A stretch of 64,000 nucleotides of DNA from Arthrobacter sp. ES3-54 (GCF_029504395.1 NZ_JAQFIF010000001.1:1-64000); one strand, 5' to 3'. Shown: positions 51,870 to 60,933, counted from the first letter of the stretch. Notes: generated by a model from the letters alone, not told the origin. Made by a program: numbers and translations.

Positions 51870-52293
51870 CTGGTGGTGTCCTTGCGCATCGGTCGTTATC
51901 GCCTGACATGCCCGAGACGACCATCACTGCGGCGCCGAGCAGCCAGTACGTCGCTGTCGAGATGAACCCGGTAGCTGGTGCGCCAAGTGCTATGCCGATG
52001 AGGAACAGCCCGCCGAAGATGATGGGCGCGAACGTCAGTGCGGCGTAGGAGTAGGAGTCGTCGCCGCGGGCCTTGTGTACGGCTGTGAGCGCCAAGATGG
52101 CGGCGATGATCCAGATGTACCCGAGGTGCGGGACGAGGACGCCCAACCAGCCGAGTGCGGCCTGCCGTGACGGGCTCGGGGATGCGAGCAGGAACGATGC
52201 GCCAAGAATCAGGTACACGAAAGCGAATAGAAGTTGGAAGGATCCGCGGCGACCATTGATGATGCGACGCTGACCTGCAAGTGTTTTGCGCAT
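51859..52293 (-). CDS. four-helix prophage membrane protein
   Basis: A 144-residue protein with four hydrophobic helices (LFAFVYLILGASFLLA, LGVLVPHLGYIWIIAAILAL, FAPIIFGGLFLIGIALGA, TYWLLGAAVMVVSGM). The start ATG 52293 has GGGAGG upstream. The longer frame to 52524 has no ribosome site. It lies upstream of the lysis cassette, so it is a holin or anti-holin candidate. The family is not recognised. Confidence 0.62.
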   Translation of the reverse strand: MRKTLAGQRRIINGRRGSFQLLFAFVYLILGASFLLASPSPSRQAALGWLGVLVPHLGYIWIIAAILALTAVHKARGDDSYSYAALTFAPIIFGGLFLIGIALGAPATGFISTATYWLLGAAVMVVSGMSGDNDRCARTPPDGQ

Positions 52294-52390
52294 AAGGTTG
52301 CCTCCCGGCGTGTTGTGACCTGCCGGGGCGGCGGTCGTATAGGGTGGGTGCTGTGTGGCCCTGGAGCGCAAGTCCGGGGCCACACGTTTG

Positions 52391-52969
52391 TTAGATGTAG
52401 TAGGCGACGTTAATGGTGAAGAACATGTCGGTCGCGAACGTGAAAGAGCTGACGGATCGGATCGACATTTTTCCGGTCGGGTTATAGGCCACGTTCGCGT
52501 TGTAGTTAGTGGCGGTGCCGACAACAGGAACGGACAGGTACTTGACGGGGGAGCTGCCCCGGACCTGGGAAGGTAGTACGTAGTCGTCGGTCCCGAGGAT
52601 GTTCCACGAGCCTGACCCGAGGACGAAGTCGCCGCCGGTCCGGGTGATGATCAGGTCGGCTACGACGCGCTTCTTGGTGCCTTCGGGTGTGATCGTAATG
52701 TCCCCGGTCGCTGACCAGCCCGTTGGTGACAGGGGCGAATATCCGCGCGTGCCGTCCCGCCACGAGCCGCCAACAACTGACTCAATCTGTGTCGTGTCGG
52801 TCCGGTAGACGAGGCGCCCCTCGTACTTGGTCAACGCGTTCCGGGCGGAGGTTCCCGACACGACAGTAACCACGTCGGCGGAATCCGCCATCGTCGCAAG
52901 GTCGGTTGTCAGGTTGTAAGCGTCAGAGTTGATCGGAACAACAATCCCGTTGTCTCGTGTCTGTGGCAT
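52391..52969 (-). CDS. minor tail protein
   Basis: A 192-residue protein without a recognised domain. It begins with QTRDNGIVVPINSDAYNLTTDLATMADSA, typical for phage baseplate/tail-fibre N-termini, and a C-terminal beta-rich half that could be a small carbohydrate-binding or fibre tip domain. It overlaps the preceding gene's stop by one base. Confidence 0.6.
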   Translation of the reverse strand: MPQTRDNGIVVPINSDAYNLTTDLATMADSADVVTVVSGTSARNALTKYEGRLVYRTDTTQIESVVGGSWRDGTRGYSPLSPTGWSATGDITITPEGTKKRVVADLIITRTGGDFVLGSGSWNILGTDDYVLPSQVRGSSPVKYLSVPVVGTATNYNANVAYNPTGKMSIRSVSSFTFATDMFFTINVAYYI

Positions 52970-53916
52970 TAGGCTGTCCAGTCCATTTCTATGCGGCCCG
53001 ATTGCGGGTCTTTGAGTCGCCCGTCAAACCCGACGTACGGGTCGCCGGTAATACTGATGCCGCCGCCAGCCTTGAGGACCGGGGCGAAGGTAAGGGGCAG
53101 GGTGATCCAGTGCGCGCCCTGGCCCTGGGTTACGGTCACGTCCCATGGCCCAACGGTGCGGTTCACATCACCGCCGGGCTGATACTTCGAGGTGTGCGCG
53201 TAAAGGTGGACGGTCGCCGAACCGGAGCCGCCAATGTTGAGGCGCTTCGGGAGGCGGAACCGGATCTCCGTGATGGTCTTTGAGCCGAGGTTCGTGAACG
53301 CCGCCCCGTAAAACCAGGAGCCCGTAACCGTGCTCCCAGCCCATGTGCCGGAGTAAACCTGTTCGCCGCCCTGCTTCGACTCAGCCCAAGACCCCCACCC
53401 GCCCGGACCCCACCAAGTGTTCGTCTTCCCCGCGGCGGCTCTAGCTGTGCCGGTCGGGGTGATCGGCGACGCCTCAACAGGCGTCCGCGTGGGCGGTGTT
53501 GGGGTGATGGAGGGTAGCTTGCCGAGGATGATCGGGGCAGCTGCGTCCCACGCCACATACACCGGATCGCCGACCATGTAGGACCCGGAGAACCGTGACG
53601 TTGTGTAGGTGATCCCGTCGGCGCCGGTCAGCACAATCTCCGTGATGCCGACGCTTAGGACGGTCCCGGTACGGGGCCGGGGCTGGTCGGAGTATCCGTC
53701 AGTGACGAGTGCCGATGACTGCCCGTTGCCCTGCTCCGTCAGTTCAACCGCGATAGGGCCGTCCTGCTGAGGGCTTACCGAGTTCGCCCAGTACGCGTCC
53801 AGCAGGTTTCCGTTCAGGTTCGCCCACCAGCGGGACCCGTCGAAGTAGGCGGTCCCGTACACGCGGCGGGTGCCGCCTGCTGGGATGGCCGCAAGGGTTT
53901 TCTTCAAAGCAGCCAT
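52969..53916 (-). CDS. minor tail protein
   Basis: A 315-residue protein. MAALKKTLAAIPAGGTRRVYG and an OB-like beta segment lead to a Pro/Thr linker (ITPTPPTRTPVEASPITPTG), then a jelly-roll-like C-terminal half (SWFYGAAFTNLGSKTITEIRF). It is a tail-tip or baseplate protein by position between the baseplate gene and the lysis cassette. Confidence 0.62.
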   Translation of the reverse strand: MAALKKTLAAIPAGGTRRVYGTAYFDGSRWWANLNGNLLDAYWANSVSPQQDGPIAVELTEQGNGQSSALVTDGYSDQPRPRTGTVLSVGITEIVLTGADGITYTTSRFSGSYMVGDPVYVAWDAAAPIILGKLPSITPTPPTRTPVEASPITPTGTARAAAGKTNTWWGPGGWGSWAESKQGGEQVYSGTWAGSTVTGSWFYGAAFTNLGSKTITEIRFRLPKRLNIGGSGSATVHLYAHTSKYQPGGDVNRTVGPWDVTVTQGQGAHWITLPLTFAPVLKAGGGISITGDPYVGFDGRLKDPQSGRIEMDWTA

Positions 53917-53925
53917 CGGCGCCTC

Positions 53926-55233
53926 CTAGGGCAAGTTGTTCCAAGTGAGGGCGGGCAGCGCGCCCCATGTGGACGGCATCCGGTCCCAGGTGAGGGCAGG
54001 CTTCGATGACGTGAGATGATCGCCGAACGGTGTGCGGCCAATCGCTGCCGCCACGTCCTGATAGGCGCACGACACGGTGAACTTTGTTGGGCCGGGGATG
54101 GGGGATCCGCCGGCAGACACCGAGACGACCTCGCCCGGCAAATAGACGACATGCCCGGCAGGCATGGGGCAGCCAACCTCGATGCGGTCGCCAGCCTGAA
54201 TCTCCGGGCGGGGGACCGTCTCGACCTCAAGCTCAACCGCGCAGGACGCGGCCTGCCGGTCCCGTAGCGTCTCCGCATACGCGACCGCCTGCGACCATGT
54301 CGTGATCATTTCCGAGGAGTAGAAGTCGGGCACCCTGCCGTGGGGTCCGTCCCAGCGGAGAAGCCCAGTGCGCAGGTACGCGGTACCCGTGACCGGCTTG
54401 CCGTTCGCGCCCTCTTTACCCTCAACGACCCAGCAGTTATAAAGCCCGTCAATGGTTTGTTTGCGATGGACACTGACCAGACCCTGTCCGGGCTCAACCC
54501 GCCACACAGGATCCGTACCGGTGATCGGGTAGACGCGCATCTCGCCGTCGCCACCCATGCGGAACCGGGCGTTAATGTTCGCCAACAAATCCTGCACGGC
54601 TTCGAGGCGTTCCCGGTCATAAACGAGCTTCCGCGACACCGACGCGTCCGTCACGCCGATGTCAACAACCATGGGGAAATGCCGCTGCACTAGGCGTGTG
54701 ACTTCACCCAGCACGGTCGGACTCGTGCCCGCGGGCGACTGTGGTGCCAGGAACTTGTCCCGGTCAACATCCGCTGTTAGGTCCACCGCGTCAACATCAA
54801 CGACAGCGCCAGTGAACGCGAACGTCCGCCGCTCATGCGGTGCCGCCGCCGAATCCGGTTCCAAATAGCCGTACTCCGGGAGCGTGTAGCCGTTCACCGA
54901 ACCATCCGGCGAGTTACCCTCAACCCGGAACCAACCAACATTCACCGCACCAGCACCGCCAACACGGTACACAACCTGCAACACCACGCCGCCGACCCCG
55001 AGCGGGTCATCAAACAGCCACGGCGACAACGAACCATCCGCGTCCGCGACCTTCAGACTGAGCTGCCGCTGAACCTTCGTAGACGCATCAGACGAACCGC
55101 TCAACGACCACGACACAACCCCCAAAGGATCAGGCCACGCCAAATCCCCGTCATACCAAGCCCACACAACCAACTCATCAGCAGGCCTCGAACCATCCAA
55201 CGCCGCACGCGACACATCATCAATCGGCAACAA
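53926..55233 (-). CDS. baseplate/tail protein, DUF5047-like
   Basis: A 435-residue protein. LPIDDVSRAALDGSRPADELVVWAWYDG and the succeeding domain resemble the DUF5047 phage tail proteins that form the tail-tip hub. The middle has DFYSSEMITTWSQAVAYAETL and the end has two TWxxxPxxW repeats (ALTWDRMPSTWGALPALTW), which look like a short phage fibre anchor. It lies between the distal tail protein and minor tail genes, as in other actinophages. Confidence 0.72.
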   Translation of the reverse strand: MLPIDDVSRAALDGSRPADELVVWAWYDGDLAWPDPLGVVSWSLSGSSDASTKVQRQLSLKVADADGSLSPWLFDDPLGVGGVVLQVVYRVGGAGAVNVGWFRVEGNSPDGSVNGYTLPEYGYLEPDSAAAPHERRTFAFTGAVVDVDAVDLTADVDRDKFLAPQSPAGTSPTVLGEVTRLVQRHFPMVVDIGVTDASVSRKLVYDRERLEAVQDLLANINARFRMGGDGEMRVYPITGTDPVWRVEPGQGLVSVHRKQTIDGLYNCWVVEGKEGANGKPVTGTAYLRTGLLRWDGPHGRVPDFYSSEMITTWSQAVAYAETLRDRQAASCAVELEVETVPRPEIQAGDRIEVGCPMPAGHVVYLPGEVVSVSAGGSPIPGPTKFTVSCAYQDVAAAIGRTPFGDHLTSSKPALTWDRMPSTWGALPALTWNNLP

Positions 55234-55242
55234 GGGAGGCTC

Positions 55243-56070
55243 CTAACCGAGCGGGTGTTTCAAATCATCCAAATAGGTGCCCGTAGCCGCGTCCTGCTTC
55301 TGCTGATACGTTGCGAACAGTAGGGCCACGTCGCCGTAAGTGAACGTCGCCGTGAGGACCTTGAGCGTTGGGGCCGCGACCGTGTCAGCCTTCAAATCCC
55401 ACCACGTCAGGTTCCCGCCCCACGCCACATCAACCGGGGCCTCAACAGCCGACGGGACCGTGACAAACATCGAACCCGGCAAATCAATACCGAAGCCAGG
55501 AATCGGACGGAACAGCACCAGCGCCGAAGACATGAGCAGATCCCTCAGCCTCGCGTTCTGCTCAGCCGACCGCGTACCCATCGACAAAGGAACACCCCGG
55601 GCAGCCATCCGCTGACCAAACAACGCCATCGGCTTATCCGAACCCATCACGCTAATGAGGGACACATCAGCCGCGTACTCGAGCTGAGCCAGAGCCTCGC
55701 CGCGAAGGTAGGGCCCGTCGTCACCGTCGCCACCAACCACAGGGATAGCGGACTGCGGCACGAGCGGATCCATTAGCCATCCCGTGTCCGAGTTGACCGT
55801 CACCGAAGATGAGGTGACGCGGTCAGCGCCGGACGGACCGCTAATCACCTCAACCTCATACGTGATAGGCCTGCTAAGCGGGGCGTCGTAATCAATCAGG
55901 TACGTCGAATCAACGAGCGACACCCGCCGGGCGCCGCGGACAGGCTCCCTGAGCCCATCCGCGGAACGCCAAACCGAAACCACCGAATCACCAACACCGA
56001 GGCCCGTGATCGTCACGCCAACCCGCGGGCACGGCGCATCAACCAAAGCCTCAACCGTTACAGCAACCAT
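55243..56070 (-). CDS. distal tail protein
   Basis: A 275-residue protein directly after the tape measure gene, where siphophages encode the Dit hub. It is beta-rich (SVVSVWRSADGLREPVRGA, ITYEVEVISG) and ends with FTYGDVALLFATYQQKQDAATGTYLDDLK. The assignment rests mainly on position and size. It overlaps the tape measure stop by one base. Confidence 0.65.
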   Translation of the reverse strand: MVAVTVEALVDAPCPRVGVTITGLGVGDSVVSVWRSADGLREPVRGARRVSLVDSTYLIDYDAPLSRPITYEVEVISGPSGADRVTSSSVTVNSDTGWLMDPLVPQSAIPVVGGDGDDGPYLRGEALAQLEYAADVSLISVMGSDKPMALFGQRMAARGVPLSMGTRSAEQNARLRDLLMSSALVLFRPIPGFGIDLPGSMFVTVPSAVEAPVDVAWGGNLTWWDLKADTVAAPTLKVLTATFTYGDVALLFATYQQKQDAATGTYLDDLKHPLG

Positions 56071-59009
56071 CAGCGCCTCCCAGGACGTGCATAAGTGGAC
56101 TGACGATCAGCCGCTGAAACAACAGAAGAAGCAACCCGATAAGTGCGGGCGTCCAACTGCTCGTTACCGATGTACACCGCCACCGCTGGGGCGGCTACGT
56201 TGACATTCGAGGAAGACGCGGACGGCATCTGCCTGGCGGGGGCACTAGCCGGCGCGTACTGCCTGCCAGCCTTTATCGGCTGCGTATCGCCGCCATTCCA
56301 CGCGTCCAACGTCGCGTAGCCGATCTTCTTAGCTGCCGCCGCCGTCAGCACGTACTCATCCTTGGACAGCCGCGCATCTATAGAGTCAGACGTAGTCGTA
56401 CCCGGACCGTAGACGCGACCACCCGTGGCGTATGCGGCTTTCCGCTTGTCGGCGGTGCCGCGAGTGGGCGCGACCGAGTCTGACCGGACCGTGTTGAGAA
56501 AAGTCGTCTCGTGGATATTCGTGAAAAGGTTGATCGTCTTGCCGTCGAGCCCGTCAGCCTTGCCCCTGATCGCGTCAAGAGTGCCGGTCGCGTGGTCGGC
56601 GATCCATGCGTCAATGTTGACGTTCTTAGGGATGCCGAGAGCCTTACGGGCCATCGTGTCCGCTTCGTCGCCAGTCTTGCCGAGCTGACCAGCAGCCCGG
56701 ACGAGGTCGTTGTAGCTGGTTCGCAATGCGCCCTGAAGCCCAGCCTGTGCCGCCGACGAACCCTGCGTTGCAAGAGTCTCAGCAGCGGAGGCCTGAGCCG
56801 ATGTCATTGCGGCCTGCGCCAGTCCGTTGAAAGCTGACTGGTTGGCGCGGCCCTTCTCCGTGTTCAGGTCAAGGGTCGTGCCGTTCTTAGTGACGGATTC
56901 AGTCATCTTGTCGATAGCATCCTGGTAGCCGATAGCCGCGTCTGATGAGGACAGCGACAGGAGGCCGGCGGCGAACAGCGACTTAGCGAAAGCGTCAATG
57001 TCCGTGACCGCGCCCTCGGCGCTAAGGCCTACTTCTTCAAGCGCCTTAGCCATATCCTCAGTAACGGGAGCTGACGTGCCAGCGGCAGTAGTGTAGGTCT
57101 CAACCGCGCCAGCAGCGCCAGCCATCGACGCAGGGATCTTACCCATAGCGAAGTCAAGAAGATCCTGACCCTCAAGAACCACGCCGGCAGCCGACGCCTG
57201 AGCGAGCAGCGCATCTTTGTAGCCGGGCAGGGCTTCGAGTGCTTCCTTCGCGCCCTTGCCGTTCTTCTCAAACTCTTTTGTGAGAGCCTGGAAAGACTTG
57301 GCCGCAGTCTCGCTAGCACCGTTCTTGACCAGGTTCCCCATCGCATCGCCAAGGCCATTGAGACGATCCTCAAGCTGACCAATCTCACCCTTGGGCAGGC
57401 CAATAAAGTTGGTGAACCCCTCGAAAAACTTGTTGCCGGCATCATCGAAATTCTGATGAGTCAGGCGGGCCACAGCATCGGCCATATTGTCGATGTTGCT
57501 TACCGGAGTCCCGGCGAACGAATCGAATTTACCCATGATGGAATCGAGCCCGGATGTGTCAATCGTCCCCGCGGCCTTGCCGACCTTCAGCAGAGCCTGC
57601 CCGTAATCCTCGGCGGACTTCGTGTGCTTCTCGGTGAAGATGGCGGCAGCGATCTGCAACGCCACAACAGCGGCGAGAGCAACGCCAGCAGCCTTGCCAA
57701 CCTTTCGGATACCATCCCCAGCCTTGGACCCGGCGGGGGCAATCTTCTCCATCGAATCCTTGAACTCAAGGAACTTCGGAACCGTAGTAATGACTGCGCC
57801 ACCCACAAGCAGTGCCGCGCCAGCCATACCAGCCATACCAAGCCCAGCGCTCAGGATGGGCGCGGGGATCTTACCGAACGCATCAACCATGTCCTCGGCG
57901 CCCTGCACAAGGCCGCGCATAGACTCCGCAACACCAGACCCGCCCTTGATGAGGACCGAATCGAACGAGCCGCCAAGCTTCTCAATATCGCCCGCCAGGT
58001 TGTCCTGCTTGATCGAAGCAGTAACCGCCGCATAGCCCGCATCGTTGACCTTGTCAGTCCAGTCCGAGATGCCCTGAGCGCCCTGCTCGTAAAGGACGTT
58101 CGCGGCACGGACCGCGTCAGAACCGAACATGACACCCATAGCCGCATTGCGGGCCTCCGGGGTTAGGTTCTGCATGGAGGTCTTCAGGTTCTCGGAGAAC
58201 TTAGACAGGCCGATAAACTTGCCCTGCGCGTCATATGCAGAGATGCCAAGCTCAGTCATCTTGTTCTTAGCCTCAAGAGACTGCGGAGTTAGGCGTTGCA
58301 ACATCGACTTGAACGACGTTCCCGCGTCAGAACCGATCAGGCCCGCGGACGCAAAGGCGGCGAGCCCACCCGTGGTTTCCTCGATGGTTAGGCCGGTAGA
58401 GGCTGCAACAAGGCCAGCCTGCTTCAAAGCCATGCCCATATCCTGGACAGAGCCCTGAGCCTTGCCAGCACCAGCAGCCAGCAGGTCCGCGAGGTGCGGG
58501 ATCTTATCGCCCGAGAGCTTGAACTGCGTCATCGCCGTTGCCGCGATCTCAGCAGCATCGCCAACGCCAAGTGAGCCAGCAGCGGCCAGCGACAGTGCGC
58601 CGGTCAGCCCGCCGCCCAGAATGTCCTTAGTTGACACGCCAGCCTTAGCTAGCTCGTCAATGCCCTTAGCGGCTTCCTTAGCGGAGAACGCAGTGTCAGC
58701 GCCAGCGTTGACCGCGGCATCCCGCAGGAGGTCCATGTTCGCCGAAGTCTCATGGGTAGACGCCTGAACCTCAGACATCGCCGAATCAAACTCCATGAAA
58801 GAGTTCACCGCGATGCCAATGCCAGCCAGAATCGCGCCACCGAACACCATTGACGCCTTGCCGACGCGGTCGAAATGCTGCTCATTCTCACGAGCAAACG
58901 AAGCCGTGCGGTTCGCAAAGTCGTTGGTCGCCTGTTGCGCCGTACGCATCCCCGAGACAAAGCCTTGGACTTTGGCCTCAAGGGAAATAGATATGCTGCG
59001 ATCAGCCAC
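56070..59009 (-). CDS. tail tape measure protein
   Basis: A 979-residue protein that sets tail length and is ejected with the DNA. An N-terminal coiled coil leads into the TP901-type core SAMSEVQASTHETSANMD, FSAKEAAKGIDELAKAGVS, and DAAEIAATAMTQFKLSGD. Hydrophobic helices at about 385-410 (ILSAGLGMAGMAGAALLVGGAV) and at about 440-460 (GVALAAVVALQIAAAIF) follow, then a long helical tail. At about 1.5 Angstrom per residue the tail would be near 150 nm (a siphovirus). Confidence 0.92.
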   Translation of the reverse strand: MADRSISISLEAKVQGFVSGMRTAQQATNDFANRTASFARENEQHFDRVGKASMVFGGAILAGIGIAVNSFMEFDSAMSEVQASTHETSANMDLLRDAAVNAGADTAFSAKEAAKGIDELAKAGVSTKDILGGGLTGALSLAAAGSLGVGDAAEIAATAMTQFKLSGDKIPHLADLLAAGAGKAQGSVQDMGMALKQAGLVAASTGLTIEETTGGLAAFASAGLIGSDAGTSFKSMLQRLTPQSLEAKNKMTELGISAYDAQGKFIGLSKFSENLKTSMQNLTPEARNAAMGVMFGSDAVRAANVLYEQGAQGISDWTDKVNDAGYAAVTASIKQDNLAGDIEKLGGSFDSVLIKGGSGVAESMRGLVQGAEDMVDAFGKIPAPILSAGLGMAGMAGAALLVGGAVITTVPKFLEFKDSMEKIAPAGSKAGDGIRKVGKAAGVALAAVVALQIAAAIFTEKHTKSAEDYGQALLKVGKAAGTIDTSGLDSIMGKFDSFAGTPVSNIDNMADAVARLTHQNFDDAGNKFFEGFTNFIGLPKGEIGQLEDRLNGLGDAMGNLVKNGASETAAKSFQALTKEFEKNGKGAKEALEALPGYKDALLAQASAAGVVLEGQDLLDFAMGKIPASMAGAAGAVETYTTAAGTSAPVTEDMAKALEEVGLSAEGAVTDIDAFAKSLFAAGLLSLSSSDAAIGYQDAIDKMTESVTKNGTTLDLNTEKGRANQSAFNGLAQAAMTSAQASAAETLATQGSSAAQAGLQGALRTSYNDLVRAAGQLGKTGDEADTMARKALGIPKNVNIDAWIADHATGTLDAIRGKADGLDGKTINLFTNIHETTFLNTVRSDSVAPTRGTADKRKAAYATGGRVYGPGTTTSDSIDARLSKDEYVLTAAAAKKIGYATLDAWNGGDTQPIKAGRQYAPASAPARQMPSASSSNVNVAAPAVAVYIGNEQLDARTYRVASSVVSAADRQSTYARPGRR

Positions 59010-59043
59010 GGGGCCTCCTGTGTTAATTTCCTGGACAACCCGC

Positions 59044-59049
59044 TAGAAT
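59044..59049 (+). promoter_or_regulatory. -10 box TAGAAT of a leaderless promoter in the prophage
   Basis: TAGAAT plus 6 nt (CGCGGC) then the ATG at 59056, pointing against late transcription. Confidence 0.68.
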
Positions 59050-59055
59050 CGCGGC

Positions 59056-59253
59056 ATGACAAACGAGACAGCACCACATAAGGCGCCAAAGAAGGGCTAC
59101 GTAGCTAAGCAGCTAGGCGGGCTGGCAATGATCGTCGGCGTACTGTTCGCCGTATTCTCGGGATCATTCACCGCGCCAGCCGCCCTACTGTTCTTCGGCG
59201 GGCTGGTTGCACTAATTGTTGGAATAGCCCAGCGCGACACTGACCGGACCTAG
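59056..59253 (+). CDS. two-helix membrane moron protein
   Basis: A 65-residue protein on the opposite strand to the late genes, between the chaperones and the tape measure gene. It has a basic N-terminus (HKAPKKGYVAKQLG) and two helices (GLAMIVGVLFAVFSGSFTAP and ALLFFGGLVALIVGIAQ). Its own leaderless promoter marks it as an independently transcribed 'moron', probably expressed in the lysogen. Superinfection exclusion is a common job for such small membrane proteins, but is only inferred. Its stop overlaps the opposing chaperone stop. Confidence 0.7.
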   Translation: MTNETAPHKAPKKGYVAKQLGGLAMIVGVLFAVFSGSFTAPAALLFFGGLVALIVGIAQRDTDRT

Positions 59254-59639
59254 TCAGCCAGTACGGGAGCGATCATTAGCGCCGAATTGTTGGGCTGGTC
59301 CTTGTAGGGCTCCATCGCGATAGCCCGCGCCGTCGTGGCATGGCAGCGGATCGGCAGGCCACCCTTGAACTTCAACTCATTCTCAGGGTTCGTGCACACC
59401 GACAACGGGCCACCACACAGCGGGCACAACGAGCCGCGGTACGCCTGCAACGCAAGCATTACCGTTTGCTCAGCCTCATCCCACTCAGGCTCAGGCCGGG
59501 ACGACACAAGCCGCCCAGCCTCATACTCATACGATGTAGCAGGCTCCCACCCATGGAACCGCTTCAACGAAATGCCGAGAGCGTGCGCCGTCTCTACGTC
59601 TGATCTGAGTCCTGGATCATCCTGAAGGCGCTGAGCGAA
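59250..59639 (-). CDS. tail assembly chaperone, -1 frameshift extension (T part)
   Basis: Read in the -1 frame after slippage at 59639-59645, adding 129 residues to the upstream chaperone for a fusion of about 293 residues. This part carries a four-cysteine-like segment SLCPLCGGPLSVC and then CHATTARAIAME. Gene T extensions of this type guide assembly on the tape measure protein. A separate start at ATG 59567 is possible in principle, but the open frame continues back to the slip site without a stop. Confidence 0.75.
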   Translation of the reverse strand, partial: FAQRLQDDPGLRSDVETAHALGISLKRFHGWEPATSYEYEAGRLVSSRPEPEWDEAEQTVMLALQAYRGSLCPLCGGPLSVCTNPENELKFKGGLPIRCHATTARAIAMEPYKDQPNNSALMIAPVLAD

Positions 59640-60130
59640 AAAGGGACCTCGTTCCGCCCCTTATTCACGCGGAGAGTCGCCAGCACAAAATCCTCATACT
59701 GCGAATCGGTCATGTCATCCGCGAGGGCATCCCACTCGTCCTTGACGCTGAAGTCCAGCGCCTCGCCGGCGTGATTCTCAACCCCGGCAATGGACTTCGG
59801 CACAGCAACCTTCATCAGGGCCTCAACGTTGAAGCCGTACGACTTATCCAGCGCGTTACCCTCACGCGGGGCATGGGCAGCGACAAGGTCGTTCCAGTCG
59901 CCGCGCCGCATCCCGCGGACCAGGAACGAAACAGTTGCCGCCTTCATCTCTTCCTCAAGGTCGTTGACCTTCTTAGCCAGATCCTTAGCCGGGTCGTTCA
60001 GCCGGGCATCAGCGAGGGACTTCGAACGGGCCGCGTTGAACTCAGCCTCGGCAGCCTCATGGGCTGCTTTCAGATCGCCATCGAGGCAAAACAGGACGCG
60101 CGTCTCAGGACGCTTCACAACAAGAGCCAT
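59594..60130 (-). CDS. tail assembly chaperone (G part)
   Basis: A 178-residue protein between the major tail and tape measure genes, the standard place for the assembly chaperone. It is helical and charged (DLKAAHEAAEAEFNAARSK, VNDLEEEMKAATVSF). Near its 3' end is the slippery heptamer C CCT TTT (59645-59639), where a -1 slip gives the longer G-T product. Not part of the mature virion in known phages. Confidence 0.82.
   Translation of the reverse strand: MALVVKRPETRVLFCLDGDLKAAHEAAEAEFNAARSKSLADARLNDPAKDLAKKVNDLEEEMKAATVSFLVRGMRRGDWNDLVAAHAPREGNALDKSYGFNVEALMKVAVPKSIAGVENHAGEALDFSVKDEWDALADDMTDSQYEDFVLATLRVNKGRNEVPFSLSAFRMIQDSDQT
59639..59645 (-). other. programmed -1 frameshift site CCCTTTT
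   Basis: The zero-frame codons GTC CCT TTT TCG contain X-XXY-YYZ (C-CCT-TTT). After slippage both tRNAs re-pair (CCC, TTT) and the -1 frame stays open to 59250. The position before the end of the first chaperone frame matches lambda G/GT. Confidence 0.75.
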
Positions 60131-60172
60131 CAGGTACTCCTAAAGTCTTTTAGCGGGACAAGTGGGACTTGA

Positions 60173-60211
60173 CCTGTTCGCCCGCGGTCCCACAACACAC
60201 GGGCGAACAGG
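60173..60211. terminator. hairpin after the major tail protein gene
   Basis: CCTGTTCGCCCG and CGGGCGAACAGG form a 12-bp perfect stem around a 15-nt loop, just after the major tail gene on the minus strand. There is no T run; it may attenuate transcription so that tail protein exceeds chaperone. Confidence 0.7.
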
Positions 60212-60229
60212 GGTATCAAGCAGGCAGAA

Positions 60230-60742
60230 CTAAGCGACCGTAGCCACTGCGATCTGCACCTTGCCGGTCACGAACAGCTTCTGCCCGGTCTTCAGGACCG
60301 AGTTAGCTTCCGGCGGCATGTCGTTGTACTCGCCAGCAGTCACCGGGTAAATGGTGACCTTCTGGCCCACGGCGAGTGCGGTGGTGTAGGGAAGGCCAGT
60401 GCGAACGACCACGTACTGAGCGGAGCCCGGAACCAGCGTGTCCTTCGCCTTGTTGAACGTCGAAGCGCTCGGCGAGTTCGTGTTGTCGATGTACTCGACC
60501 TCGAGGCCACGCTGAGAGCGGCCCTTCTGCTCGTACGTCTGAGTCGTGCAAAGACGCTCATCGGTGATGACCTGCTCGGACAGGGAAGGCTTGTAGCCGC
60601 CGCCGGTCAGGTAGCAGGAGATGTCCACGGCGGGGGCGCCGTTCAGCTCAGTGAGCTTCGGGGCGGACGTGTCCGCAATAGCAGTAACGAGCTTGACGAG
60701 AACGTTGCCGTCAGCCGGTGTGCTGGGAATGTCAACAGCCAT
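60230..60742 (-). CDS. major tail protein
   Basis: A 170-residue tube protein expected in many copies. VDISCYLTGGGYKPSLSEQVITDERLC, and the beta-rich remainder ending LFVTGKVQIAVATV, fit the tail-tube fold. The position after the tail terminator gene and before the chaperones, with an attenuating hairpin behind it, supports the call. Confidence 0.8.
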   Translation of the reverse strand: MAVDIPSTPADGNVLVKLVTAIADTSAPKLTELNGAPAVDISCYLTGGGYKPSLSEQVITDERLCTTQTYEQKGRSQRGLEVEYIDNTNSPSASTFNKAKDTLVPGSAQYVVVRTGLPYTTALAVGQKVTIYPVTAGEYNDMPPEANSVLKTGQKLFVTGKVQIAVATVA

Positions 60743-60925
60743 TTAGCTTTCCTCTTTCTTGGATGCCCGAATGGGCTGTATGTTGTGCTTCGGGGGGCGA
60801 GGCCGGTCTACTTCGGGGTAGCGGTCACTCTTGACGGGCGTGAGGATTCCCTCAGCAACCCGCCAATCTTCTGCCGGCACGTCGAACTCGTGACCGGACT
60901 CTTTGTCTTTCACCCTGATAAACAA
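60743..60925 (-). CDS. small prophage protein between tail terminator and major tail genes
   Basis: A 60-residue protein from TTG 60925 (LFIRVKDKESGHEFDVPAEDW), with CTAGGAGGCCCC just upstream; the longer frame from 60964 lies in the previous gene. It is not recognised. Short proteins of this type (with an RVKDxxTGHEFDVP pattern) are frequent in actinophage head-tail regions. Confidence 0.6.
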   Translation of the reverse strand: MFIRVKDKESGHEFDVPAEDWRVAEGILTPVKSDRYPEVDRPRPPKHNIQPIRASKKEES

Positions 60926-60933
60926 GGGGCCTC

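Noticed and set aside
54835..55323. Arg-rich plus-strand frame opposite the baseplate gene
   Set aside because: Its composition reflects the reverse complement of a Val/Asp-rich coding gene; it has no start signal.
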